The translations under genes and the position numbers were made by a program. Positions 9,661-17,689 of a DNA stretch of 64,000 nt are shown piece after piece. Source of the stretch: Tunturiibacter gelidiferens (lineage in GTDB: Bacteria; Acidobacteriota; Terriglobia; Terriglobales; Acidobacteriaceae); assembly GCF_014201335.1 (NCBI RefSeq), contig NZ_JACHEB010000001.1, positions 124,001-188,000 on the forward strand, given 5' to 3'. The notes beneath the pieces are model-generated. The model was not told the origin of the DNA. It made no database searches and was given only the letters and a program-made list of their open reading frames with translations. Numbering within the stretch: position 1 is the stretch's first letter; each line of letters starts with the position of its first letter.

Positions 9661-9749
9661 TGTTACCTCTCTTATTTGCCGGTGTTATGTGCAGATCGTT
9701 GTTTCTAGCCCGTGATTGAGACGCTTACTTGCATTTAGATTCATCGGAC

Positions 9750-11411
9750 TCAGTCACTGCCCGCCGCGGCTGCTTTCTGCGCGGCTTCGATCTTTTCCTT
9801 TAGGTCTCCAATACTGAAGCTGCCGCCCGCCTGCATTGGTGGATATTCGATGAAGGAAGGTATGTACTTCGCGATGATTTGCCCAGGTACTACGAAACGC
9901 CACATCTCGTGTTTGAAGGAGTCGTAGTATCCAATCGATCCATTTGCAAAACCGTTTGATGGCCAGTTCATACGTTCAAACGGATCCTGACGGAGATTCG
10001 TGAGCTTTGGCATGTTCGGATATACAACCGGCCCGATCCAGCCTTGGGGCTGATCGATGAACTGGTATTTATAGTTGTCGTATCGAAGTGCGCCAAGCTT
10101 TGTTTGGGCGAAATACCAGATCTCATGTCGCTTGGAAGGTCCGTTGCCGGTCAGCATATCGGTCTGGTCGTAACCATCGAGATGAACCTTGTAGCTTTGG
10201 CCGCCCAACTTCACACCTTTGAGTAGTTGATCGTTAATATCCGGATTGCCGGCAGCTGCAACCAACGTCGGGAACCAGTCAAGACCGGACATGATGCCAT
10301 TCGATACCGTGTCGGCTTTGACGTGTCCTGGCCAACGGATCAAAGCTGGAACCCTGAAAGAGCCTTCGGTAACCTCTCCCTTTGCGCCCGCGAACGGGGT
10401 TGTGCCGCCATCGGGCCAGGTGTAGACCTCAGCGCCGTTGTCGGTGGTAAAGATGACGATCGTGTTGTCCTCTTCACCGGAATCATGAACCCACTTCAGG
10501 ACTACGCCAATGTTGTCGTCCATCTGCTTGAGTGCTGCCTCTTCCAGTCCGAAGTCGGTCTCCGTGTTGCGCATTCCGTCATACTTCGGCGACAGGTGAG
10601 TTAGTACGTGCGCCCGAGTGGGATTCATCCAGACGAAGAATGGCTTATCGTCCTTCTTGGCTTTCTCCATGAATCCGATGGTGGATTGTGTGATCACCTC
10701 ATCAAACGTGCCCATGTCGTATTTAATTCCCGGCCTTGGGTCCGGCGGCAGAGGACCTTCATCCACTATCTTCTGTTTACCCACCTCTCCCCATCGCGGC
10801 TGTACAGTGGAGTCAGATGTGTCATTTGCCCAGCAATGAATCAGATTTCGGGGTCCTACCGTGTCCTTCCATGCGGCGGGGTAGGTGTAATAAAAGGGAT
10901 CTTCCATCGCGTTAAGGTGATAAAGATAGCCGAAGTATTCGTCGAAGCCGTGTACGCACGGTAACGCGGAGTTATGGTCGCCGAGATGGTTTTTGCCAAA
11001 TTGGCCAGTCTCATAACCAAGTGACTTTAGCGCGGTTGCGATCGTCGGAGCCTGCGCGGGCAAGCCAATCAGCGATCCTGCCTGTCCGACCGTCGTCAAT
11101 CCTGTACGTATTGGCAGCTCGCCGGTGATGAAGTTGGCACGACCGGCTGTGCAGCTTGCCTCGGCATAGTAGTCGGTAAGCCTCATCCCCTGCTTGGCGA
11201 ATTTGTCGAGGTTAGGGGTCGCGTTCAGCATGATGCCCGAGTTGTAAGAGCCAAGATTGAACCACCCAATGTCATCGCCCATGATCACGATGATGTTTGG
11301 CTTTTTTGTGGATGGAGGTTGCGCGTGCCCGGCTTGGCAGACGCCGCCGAAGAGCATTGCGACGATAAAGAAAACTGCCGCCATCTGCTTGATTATTGCT
11401 TTACAGTTCAT
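9750..11411 (-). CDS. Arylsulfatase, CTAGR type
   Basis: A 553-residue exported sulfatase. GGAGAAGG precedes ATG 11411, and a signal peptide ends near residue 30. Sulfatases hydrolyse sulfate esters using a formylglycine made from Cys. Visible features: metal-binding 'MGDDIGW' near 45, the modification motif C-T-A-G-R near 87 (the C-x-P/A-x-R consensus with Ala), 'TGQFGKNHLGD' near 138, 'MNPTRAH' near 262 and 'FTTDNGAE' near 325. The natural substrate cannot be read from sequence. It is the second gene behind the sigma-54-type promoter at 11786. A probable maturation enzyme (FGE) is encoded in the same window at 58890, and a broken paralogue at 50076. Confidence 0.95.
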   Translation of the reverse strand: MNCKAIIKQMAAVFFIVAMLFGGVCQAGHAQPPSTKKPNIIVIMGDDIGWFNLGSYNSGIMLNATPNLDKFAKQGMRLTDYYAEASCTAGRANFITGELPIRTGLTTVGQAGSLIGLPAQAPTIATALKSLGYETGQFGKNHLGDHNSALPCVHGFDEYFGYLYHLNAMEDPFYYTYPAAWKDTVGPRNLIHCWANDTSDSTVQPRWGEVGKQKIVDEGPLPPDPRPGIKYDMGTFDEVITQSTIGFMEKAKKDDKPFFVWMNPTRAHVLTHLSPKYDGMRNTETDFGLEEAALKQMDDNIGVVLKWVHDSGEEDNTIVIFTTDNGAEVYTWPDGGTTPFAGAKGEVTEGSFRVPALIRWPGHVKADTVSNGIMSGLDWFPTLVAAAGNPDINDQLLKGVKLGGQSYKVHLDGYDQTDMLTGNGPSKRHEIWYFAQTKLGALRYDNYKYQFIDQPQGWIGPVVYPNMPKLTNLRQDPFERMNWPSNGFANGSIGYYDSFKHEMWRFVVPGQIIAKYIPSFIEYPPMQAGGSFSIGDLKEKIEAAQKAAAAGSD

Positions 11412-11444
11412 GCCTTCTCCTCAAAACGCCTTCAAGTCCTATAC

Positions 11445-11774
11445 CTAGTTGTCGGAATAACGTACTGCCTCGATGTAATTCATCCCAAATACGTCCCTGA
11501 CTGAATGAATCTCAAGCAGGGGGACCTCCGGAGACGTCTCCATCAGCATCAACAGATCAGTGAAGCAGCTCGAGCGGATGTGCGATTTCAGTTCCGGTTC
11601 GCTCGACCAGTCCTGCTCAAAGCAGAGCGCGTCCGGATTATCAACCTCCCGAAATATCCGGCCTTCAATAAATCCGCGGTCCATTCGCGAGGCAATTCTG
11701 ATAGATCGCATCGCCTCAACAGCTTCCATTGAACGATTAGGTCGAGCCATCATTCTCAAGCTGATCTGGAACAT
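11445..11774 (-). CDS. Antibiotic biosynthesis monooxygenase-like (quinol oxidase) protein
   Basis: A 109-residue ABM-fold protein. The first strand 'MFQISLRMMARP', the helix with 'AVEAMRSIR' and 'CFEQDWSSEPELKSHIRSS' follow the cofactor-free dimeric ferredoxin-like family that oxidises quinols or breaks down heme. The exact reaction is not clear. It would be the first gene of the long envelope operon. The sigma-54-type promoter at 11786-11802 would place the transcript start almost on the ATG, so translation is either leaderless or begins at ATG 11753/11750 (residues 8-9). Confidence 0.75.
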   Translation of the reverse strand: MFQISLRMMARPNRSMEAVEAMRSIRIASRMDRGFIEGRIFREVDNPDALCFEQDWSSEPELKSHIRSSCFTDLLMLMETSPEVPLLEIHSVRDVFGMNYIEAVRYSDN

Positions 11775-11785
11775 GTCACTCTAGG

Positions 11786-11802
11786 AGCAATCGAGTGACC
11801 AA
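11786..11802 (-). promoter_or_regulatory. Sigma-54-type (-24/-12) promoter
   Basis: On the minus strand the sequence reads TTGGTCACTCGATTGCT: GG and GC are exactly 10 bases apart, with TTGC at -12. The predicted start of transcription is about 11775. Two CTCCGA-N4-TCGGAG palindromes lie about 120 and 140 bases upstream, the usual place for activator sites. It would drive 11774 down to about 3007. Inference from the consensus only. Confidence 0.7.
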
Positions 11803-11899
11803 CTGTCGTCGCGCAGCTGTGGGGAGCTTATGTAGCGAAGGGTACGAGGGTTATGAAATAAAGCCTCGGAACCGTCCTGCTTGTCGCACTTCTCCAGGG

Positions 11900-11936
11900 C
11901 TCCGACCAATCGGAGGAGACTCCGAAGGGTCGGAGT
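11900..11936. promoter_or_regulatory. Tandem activator-site palindromes CTCCGA-N4-TCGGAG
   Basis: Two palindromes: CTCCGA-CCAA-TCGGAG (11900-11915) and ACTCCGA-AGGG-TCGGAGT (11919-11936), centres 20 bases apart. The identical arrangement occurs at 13936-13973. The N4 spacer sequences differ while the arms are constant, which is the pattern of protein-binding sites. Probable upstream sites for the sigma-54 activator encoded at 14181. Confidence 0.75.
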
Positions 11937-12029
11937 CTGCAAATAGATATCTAGCTTAAGTAGGAACGCTTTAAACGAGCGGCATCCGCGAATTACATAT
12001 GTGCTCGATGTACGCGGCCCAACGGCTAG

Positions 12030-12725
12030 TCATTTTAGGGAAAAGAACATATTCAGCTTGAGCCCAATGCCTTCGAGTTGGCTGTTGGGACGCTTACCCG
12101 TATTGTTCTGATGTTCGTAGTAAAGATCGAATTCGTATCGCTTCTTTATGGGAAACAAGCTGCCGGCATAAAGTTCAGTTGTGCTCCACTTTTGATACTG
12201 CTCCTCGTAATAAACCTCAGCACTGATGTAGGGGATAGGGTGATAGGAGCGAATGCTTATTGGCCGTTCGACCTGGAGCCTGTTGCGATAACGCCACTTA
12301 AAACTTCCGTTCGTCCAGTCCAGATCGGCACGGTTTCTGTCCGTGAGTAGAAACTGGAGCTTCAGAGGAAAGTGTGCTGTCGTCGCCAGCTCCATCCGAT
12401 TGGTTGAGGGTGAGCCCGGCGTTGCGAGATACCGATATCCCGCAGCGAAGACCAGCGGACGGGCCTTCGCGTCGTCAAGGTCAAACGCTGTTACCTCCTT
12501 CAATCGGACTAGAGGCTTCAGATACAGTTCCAGATCTGGGCCAATAGTTAGCTGGGTTGGATCGCCACCTTCTCTGGTATTCGCAGCCTGCACTCTGAAT
12601 CGCACGGTTCCATTTAGCTTGAGATATGGGTCCAGCTCGGGCAGAGCTTCTGTCTCCTGCGCCAACGCGACAACCGTACACGTCGCCAACAGCGCTAAGG
12701 ACAGCGTAAGCGTCGGAAGGGACAT
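12030..12725 (-). CDS. DUF2490 outer-membrane barrel protein
   Basis: A 231-residue exported protein. Signal peptide residues 1-22. The body has the alternating strands of DUF2490: 'PYLKLNGTVRFRVQAANT', 'TIGPDLELYLKP', 'WRYRNRLQVERPI', 'PYISAEVYYEEQYQKW' and a closing 'EGIGLKLNMFFSLK' ending in an aromatic/hydrophobic barrel terminus. Such proteins are small outer-membrane barrels of unknown role. It lies about 110 bases downstream of the barrel gene at 12834 and is probably on the same transcript. The ribosome binding site before ATG 12725 is poor. Confidence 0.8.
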   Translation of the reverse strand: MSLPTLTLSLALLATCTVVALAQETEALPELDPYLKLNGTVRFRVQAANTREGGDPTQLTIGPDLELYLKPLVRLKEVTAFDLDDAKARPLVFAAGYRYLATPGSPSTNRMELATTAHFPLKLQFLLTDRNRADLDWTNGSFKWRYRNRLQVERPISIRSYHPIPYISAEVYYEEQYQKWSTTELYAGSLFPIKKRYEFDLYYEHQNNTGKRPNSQLEGIGLKLNMFFSLK

Positions 12726-12833
12726 ATCAATATGGTCTTACGATCCATCTGCCCGCAGTTTGAAGATTGCTTTGCAACAAATACCTCACACAGTGCGGTG
12801 CTTCCGTTCGCGACTATTTCAGACGTGACGCAG

Positions 12834-13685
12834 CTACTTGAGATTAAATGTGGCGCCGATCAACACACCCTGCTGGGCTGCGTCATAGACAAAGGTGGAG
12901 GAAGGACGATAGTTGATGTCCAAATAGCGCCAGCCTACTCCAAGCATGACCGTGGGTTTAATCCTGTAACCCAGATACGCAGCCACCTGATAGTCCACGT
13001 TCGCCTGGCCACCTCCCGCATCGCCCAGGATCGTTACCGAGGCCTTCGGTGAAAGCGCCATACTGATCTTCGCTCCAGCAACCACGTCTACGAAGTTAGC
13101 CGCCTGAGAGTCATCGGCTAGAATACCCGATGGCTGAAAGCTAAGATTCTCACCCAGATGCCAATATCGAAGTCCGACCAAGACGTCGGTTTGTAACTTT
13201 GGACTATCCACAACGCGGTAACCCACCTTAGGCGTGAAGATTGTCTCGGTCATCTTCGCTTTTATTGTCGATACTCCGGGATACGCCTCCTCCGGGATCG
13301 CCGTGTCATCGGAAAGCTTGATCCACATGAAGTCAATCGGCACAACAAAACGTCGCTTCCGGGCTTCGACCGCACCCATAAGACCGATGTTCAGCTTCGA
13401 GAGGACGTCTCCGACACTCGCGTGAAAGCTGGCGGAACGGTCGCGTGCGCCGATCGTGCCGTGTACTCCCGCAAACCACAGATAGGGGCTGATTGCGAGA
13501 TGCCATTTATCGTCATCTGCGGGATTGGTCGCTGGTGCGGCGATAGCGCCTGAGGTTTGATCTTGAGAAGTCATACTTGCAGCCTGCTGCCCAATTGCAG
13601 AGATAGGTGCAAACAGGCAAACCAGAGTCGCCAGTGCAACAAAACAAGTCGGTTGTCGTCGTTCAAGCTGTGGCGATCGGGTCAT
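12834..13685 (-). CDS. Outer-membrane beta-barrel protein
   Basis: A 283-residue exported protein. AGAGGA five bases before ATG 13685; signal peptide to about residue 33 (IGQQA). After a short linker the chain reads as an 8- to 12-strand barrel: 'WHLAISPYLWFAGVHGTIG', 'RFVVPIDFMWIKLSDD', 'PKVGYRVVDSPKLQTDVLVG', 'VTILGDAGGGQANVDYQVAA' and the end 'GVLIGATFNLK'. Similar barrels appear as uncharacterised outer-membrane proteins. A sigma-54-type promoter at 13826 with palindromes upstream would control it together with DUF2490. Confidence 0.8.
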   Translation of the reverse strand: MTRSPQLERRQPTCFVALATLVCLFAPISAIGQQAASMTSQDQTSGAIAAPATNPADDDKWHLAISPYLWFAGVHGTIGARDRSASFHASVGDVLSKLNIGLMGAVEARKRRFVVPIDFMWIKLSDDTAIPEEAYPGVSTIKAKMTETIFTPKVGYRVVDSPKLQTDVLVGLRYWHLGENLSFQPSGILADDSQAANFVDVVAGAKISMALSPKASVTILGDAGGGQANVDYQVAAYLGYRIKPTVMLGVGWRYLDINYRPSSTFVYDAAQQGVLIGATFNLK

Positions 13686-13825
13686 ATGGTCCTCTTGTAG
13701 GGTTGAAATTGCGTTATTCGGTCTGCCAACCCGCTCATCCGTTTACAAATCCACTCCGGGCGAAGCACTTTTTTCGTCAAAGTGCATCAGGTTCTCTATC
13801 CGGAGTCGCGAGTACTACATACCAA

Positions 13826-13842
13826 TGCACCCTTATGGCCAA
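13826..13842 (-). promoter_or_regulatory. Sigma-54-type (-24/-12) promoter
   Basis: Minus-strand TTGGCCATAAGGGTGCA has GG and GC exactly 10 bases apart; the -12 element is GTGC rather than TTGC. Predicted start about 13815, leaving a 130-base leader before ATG 13685. Activator palindromes are about 117 and 137 bases upstream, matching the 120 and 140 seen at the 11786 promoter. Confidence 0.65.
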
Positions 13843-13935
13843 AGGCCAACAGGGGTAGCCTTAGCACAGACTGCTGTTATATAAGGACTTACTTCCTTCC
13901 TCACAAGGCCGAGGTGTCTCCCCTAACTGAGGAGA

Positions 13936-13973
13936 ACTCCGACCGTTCGGAGTCAGCTCCGACTCTTCGGAGT
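13936..13973. promoter_or_regulatory. Tandem activator-site palindromes CTCCGA-N4-TCGGAG
   Basis: ACTCCGA-CCGT-TCGGAGT (13936-13953) and CTCCGA-CTCT-TCGGAG (13957-13972) lie 20 bases centre to centre, about two helical turns, so on the same DNA face. They match the pair at 11900-11936 in arms, spacer length and spacing. Their position next to the GAF-AAA+ activator gene suggests that this protein binds them. Confidence 0.75.
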
Positions 13974-14180
13974 TTGGTTTCCAAACTGAATTGCAATACG
14001 CCGAGTCTGAAATGTTGGGTTAGTCGACAAAAATGTGGGCCAAGCCATTGACGCCGTGATACCTTACGCTTGCTCACAACAACTCAATTCAGCGGTTTCG
14101 AGACGGCAATCCAATCATTGCTCTAAGCGGATCCCGCCAGCACGAGGGCCCGAACGTGTACTCCACGGGAGAAGGTCGTC

Positions 14181-15815
14181 ATGGTCCATTCAGCTCAGCA
14201 CGTAGCGGAAGATTTGTATGAAGAGAAACTTTCGATTCAAGGGTCACCAAATCGCTCAGCCAACCTGCGTTCGGATCTAGACGACAGACTCAGATTCGAA
14301 ATGTTAATGACGGAGCTTTCAACGCAGTTCGTTGGCCTGACCTGCGCCTCCATCGATAAAGAGATTGTCGACGCCCAAAGGCGTATTGCGGAGTTTCTGG
14401 AGCTCGATCGCAGCACTCTGGTTCAACTACGTGATAACGACCGTTTCGTGTTGACTCACAGTTGGCAACTCGCCGGCCTTGAGCCGTTTCCTGGATTCGC
14501 GATCAAGGATCTCCCCTGGATGGCGAACGAAATTCTCCGTGGTGAAACGGTCTGTTTCGCCTCCATCGACGATCTCCCGGAGGAAGCGTACAGGGAGAAG
14601 GAAATTGCGCGTCGGTTCGGACCACGCTCCAATGCCACCTTCCCACTCAGAGTTGGAGGCAAGGTCATCGGAGCTATGGCATTCGGGACAGTGCGCCATG
14701 AACGACTGTGGCCCGAGACGCTCATAGTCCGATTGAAGTTTTTTGTCGAAATGATCGGGAGCGCGCTTGCACGCACCTGCGCGGAAGATGACGCAAGGAA
14801 AGCGCTCGAGGAAGTCCAGCGCCTCCGCGATCAGCTTCAACGTGAAAATGTCTATCTGCAACAGGAAGTGAAGTCTGTTCGTGGGCACAGAGGCCTTATA
14901 GGCAATAGCGCTGCACTCCGGAAGGTCTTGGAACAGGTCGATCAGGTGGCAGGTACTAATTCCAGCGTTCTCCTGTGTGGCGAAACAGGAACAGGTAAAG
15001 AGCTCATCGCATCCGCTATCCATGAACTAAGCCCGCGAGGCAAGCGGCCAATGGTCAGGTTGAACTGCGCAGCGATCCCAGACACTCTTATCGAGAGTGA
15101 ACTCTTTGGACGCGAAAAGGGTGCCTACACAGGGGCGCTTTCAAGGCAGGCCGGACGCTTCGAAGTGGCTCACGGCTCAACGCTCTTCCTGGACGAGATC
15201 GGAGAACTACCGCTCGACGTGCAATCCAAGCTGCTGCGCGCACTCCAGGAAAAGCAGGTCGAACGCCTGGGCAGCTCGAAGAGCATATCTTTTGACGTGC
15301 GAATCGTCGCGGCGACCAATCGTAATCTGGAGACAGAGATTCAGGAGAAACGATTCAGGAGCGATCTCTACTATCGACTAAACGTGTTCCCGATCCACAT
15401 GCCAGCTCTGCGCGACCGAATCGAGGATATTCCTTTACTTGTCGAGGCTTTTGTTCATGAGTTCTCAAAGTCCTTCGGTAAGCCGATCGAATCGATAGAT
15501 AAAGACTGCATGCGGGCGCTGCAACTGTATCGATGGCCGGGAAACATCCGTGAACTACGTAATACCGTTGAACGGGCCATGATTCTTGCCAGCGGTCCGA
15601 GACTACGTATCTACCCTCCATCCAGCGCATCGGGGGAGGCCGCACATAGCATGCTTCTAAGCGATGCAGAGCGCGGGCATCTGCGTAATGTCCTCGAAAT
15701 GACAGGCGGAAGGATACGGGGCAAAGATGGTGCGGCGGAATTGCTCGGTTTAAAACCCACGACTCTAGATTCCATGCTGGTTCGACACGGCATCACTTCC
15801 AAACTCGAACATTGA
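14181..15815 (+). CDS. Sigma-54 activator, GAF-AAA+-Fis HTH
   Basis: A 544-residue enhancer-binding protein. GGGAGAAGG precedes ATG 14181. A GAF sensor domain covers about 35-195, followed by a coiled linker. The AAA+ domain (about 235-465) has Walker A 'GETGTGKE', the sigma-54-contact loop as GAYTGA (Tyr for the usual Phe), Walker B 'TLFLDEIGELP' and the R-finger region 'RFRSDLYYRLNVFPI'. A Fis-type helix-turn-helix ends the chain ('GAAELLGLKPTTLDSMLVRHGI'). It lacks a receiver domain, so it likely responds to a small ligand through GAF, as FhlA does. The paired CTCCGA-N4-TCGGAG palindromes nearby are its likely sites. Confidence 0.95.
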   Translation: MVHSAQHVAEDLYEEKLSIQGSPNRSANLRSDLDDRLRFEMLMTELSTQFVGLTCASIDKEIVDAQRRIAEFLELDRSTLVQLRDNDRFVLTHSWQLAGLEPFPGFAIKDLPWMANEILRGETVCFASIDDLPEEAYREKEIARRFGPRSNATFPLRVGGKVIGAMAFGTVRHERLWPETLIVRLKFFVEMIGSALARTCAEDDARKALEEVQRLRDQLQRENVYLQQEVKSVRGHRGLIGNSAALRKVLEQVDQVAGTNSSVLLCGETGTGKELIASAIHELSPRGKRPMVRLNCAAIPDTLIESELFGREKGAYTGALSRQAGRFEVAHGSTLFLDEIGELPLDVQSKLLRALQEKQVERLGSSKSISFDVRIVAATNRNLETEIQEKRFRSDLYYRLNVFPIHMPALRDRIEDIPLLVEAFVHEFSKSFGKPIESIDKDCMRALQLYRWPGNIRELRNTVERAMILASGPRLRIYPPSSASGEAAHSMLLSDAERGHLRNVLEMTGGRIRGKDGAAELLGLKPTTLDSMLVRHGITSKLEH

Positions 15816-15987
15816 GGATACTGGAGCGGCACTCACCTTAGTCCTGTAAAACCCCTAGGCCTCTTCTCTTAGTTTTAAAGGTGCTCACGGAGGTGCCGAG
15901 GATTGCCCGGCAGTGTTCAAGGATGCCTTAGGCCACCGATGCTCCTAGTATCAATAGGTCACAAGCAGTTGTTGTTATGGCATGGAA

Positions 15988-16021
15988 GAGGTCATCGGTT
16001 CGATCCCGATCAGGTCCACCA
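15988..16021 (+). pseudogene. tRNA 3'-end remnant
   Basis: The sequence holds a T-arm, ATCGG-TTCGATC-CCGAT, an acceptor 3' strand and CCA (16019-16021), as in the last third of a tRNA gene. The preceding 45 bases do not form an anticodon arm, D arm or matching acceptor strand. Such 3' fragments are typical leftovers of integration at tRNA genes (att core). No integrase gene is visible nearby. The parent tRNA cannot be named from this piece. Confidence 0.6.
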
Positions 16022-16095
16022 ATTACACCAACAGAACAGACAGAAGAACGCGATAGGCCTGGCTTTAACGCCGCACCTCCGCAGCACACTCTGCG

Positions 16096-17361
16096 TTACA
16101 GATCAGAGCGCCGACCTGAAATCATCAAGCCAGATTCCGTAGCCTCTAGTCCGGTGGGCCGCGTCAGGACATATGCTGCAACGATAGCCGCGGCAAAGCC
16201 CGATGCTGCGCCCACTCCAAGCGCCCATCGGGGCCCGAAGCGGTTTGCAACCCAACCGACAATGGGCGCTCCTATGGGAGTGCCGCCCAACGCAACGGCG
16301 AGGCGGAGCGCCATGACTCGGCCGCGCATAGCTGGCTCAGTCGAGAGTTGCATCATGCTGTTGGTTGTGTTGGTGACCGTCAGTGCTGCCACACCTATGA
16401 CCACGAGAGCAGCCGCGAACCACCAATAACCTGGAGCCAGCGCAGCGAAAGAACATCCGATCCCAAAGACCGCGGAGCCAATCAGCAAGGAGCCAAACTT
16501 CGGCTTTTCGCGGCCGGCGGCGATCAGTGCACCCGAGATCGTCCCGATCGCCATGATGGAGGACAACAGCCCGAAGCCCCGCGCGTCGGTGTGGAAGACC
16601 TTGACCGCCATGGTCGAAGTAAAGATTGGGAAGTTGAGGCCGAACGTTCCAATCAAAAACAGCATGACCAGAATCGCCCGAAGATCCTGCCGCCCCCAGA
16701 CGTACCGGAGCCCTTGTAAAAATCCTCCCTCAGTGCGTCGAGCCCTCATATTTGGATACAGTTCGGATACGCGGAACAGCGACATGGAGATCAGAACCGC
16801 GGCGAACGACAGGCCGTTGACCACAAATGCCCAACCAGTCCCAACCTTCGCAATGACGATCCCGGCGACCGCGGGACCGATCATGCGGCCTGCATTGAAA
16901 GATGTCGAGTTGAGGGCGACTGCATTCGACAAGTGCTCATCTCCCACCAACTCTGCGACGAAAATCTGGCGCACTGGAGCATCAAGTGCCGCGGCAGAGC
17001 CAAACAGGAACGCAAATACATAGACGTGCCAGAGGCGGATGCTACCTGCGACCGTCAGCACTCCCAAAGCTAATGCGAGTGCGCCCATTAGCGCCTGGGT
17101 CAGCATCAGGAGCTTGCGCTGGTTGAAATGATCCGCTGCATAACCGGACCATGGTAAAAGAAGAAACTGGGGTGCGAACTGAAGAGCCATGACAATGCCC
17201 ACAGCGGAGGCATCGTGGTGTGTCAGTTGCGTTAGTACAAGCCAATCCTGAGCGACACGCTGCATCCATGTGCCGATGTTGGAAACCAGAGACCCGGCTG
17301 TCCACACTCGATAGTTGTAGATGCCTAAAGCGCGGAAAGTACCCGCCGCTGGGTTCTTCAT
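16096..17361 (-). CDS. MFS transporter (DHA3-like exporter)
   Basis: A 421-residue permease with twelve predicted helices. It begins 'FRALGIYNYRVWTAGSLVSNIGTWMQRVAQDW', the characteristic start of the MFS_3/DHA3 branch (enterobactin-exporter-like EntS), with 'DHFNQRKLLML' in the loop between helices 2 and 3. Likely exports a small lipophilic compound by proton antiport; the substrate is unknown. Start ATG overlaps the stop of the small membrane protein upstream (ATGA), so the two are translationally coupled. Last gene of a MarR-led operon. Confidence 0.9.
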   Translation of the reverse strand: MKNPAAGTFRALGIYNYRVWTAGSLVSNIGTWMQRVAQDWLVLTQLTHHDASAVGIVMALQFAPQFLLLPWSGYAADHFNQRKLLMLTQALMGALALALGVLTVAGSIRLWHVYVFAFLFGSAAALDAPVRQIFVAELVGDEHLSNAVALNSTSFNAGRMIGPAVAGIVIAKVGTGWAFVVNGLSFAAVLISMSLFRVSELYPNMRARRTEGGFLQGLRYVWGRQDLRAILVMLFLIGTFGLNFPIFTSTMAVKVFHTDARGFGLLSSIMAIGTISGALIAAGREKPKFGSLLIGSAVFGIGCSFAALAPGYWWFAAALVVIGVAALTVTNTTNSMMQLSTEPAMRGRVMALRLAVALGGTPIGAPIVGWVANRFGPRWALGVGAASGFAAAIVAAYVLTRPTGLEATESGLMISGRRSDL

Positions 17362-17687
17362 GAACGCTCCGGCTCGTTGCCTCCATTGAACTTGCCGAAG
17401 TGCCGAGCTACTTGAAGACTGATCAGCAGTGCGCCTAGCCCAAGGGCGAGGACGTTGGTTGTCGATCTCAGCTCAAAAGTGCCTACGCGCACTACGAGAA
17501 GGTATCCGACAACGGCGTTGAAGAAGCCCCACAACACATTTACCGTCGATGAGGAAAAACCCTGGCCGGGAGGCTTTGCGAAAGGGCTCTGGAACGGTCG
17601 TCCCATCATTCCGCTGACAAGATGTGGAACAGCGTTGGCCAGGAAGACTCCTCCGAAGAAGTAGGACACGAGATGATGCCAATTCAT
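17358..17687 (-). CDS. Small hypothetical membrane protein
   Basis: A 109-residue protein with three hydrophobic stretches: about 5-25, 48-66 and 78-93. 'HLVSYFFGGVFLANAVPHLVSG' at the start resembles small unnamed membrane proteins seen beside transporters. The gene is two bases after the isochorismatase-like gene and overlaps the MFS gene by four bases, so it belongs to the same operon. Function unknown. Confidence 0.75.
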   Translation of the reverse strand: MNWHHLVSYFFGGVFLANAVPHLVSGMMGRPFQSPFAKPPGQGFSSSTVNVLWGFFNAVVGYLLVVRVGTFELRSTTNVLALGLGALLISLQVARHFGKFNGGNEPERS

Positions 17688-17689
17688 AT

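Larger units (their letters stand above)
13686..14180. other. Divergent regulatory region of sigma-54 regulon
   Basis: No gene is visible in these 495 bases. They hold the sigma-54-type promoter for the minus-strand barrel gene (13826-13842), two activator palindromes (13936-13973), and in the predicted 5' leader a hairpin with 7-bp arms, GCACTTT and AAAGTGC (13765-13785). The activator gene at 14181 reads away in the other direction; I see no sigma-54 promoter for it. Confidence 0.6.

Noticed and set aside
15977..16429. 150-codon frame beginning MAWKRSSVRSRSGPP
   Set aside because: The first residues are the well-known false translation of a tRNA 3' end, and the rest is the shadow of the MFS gene.
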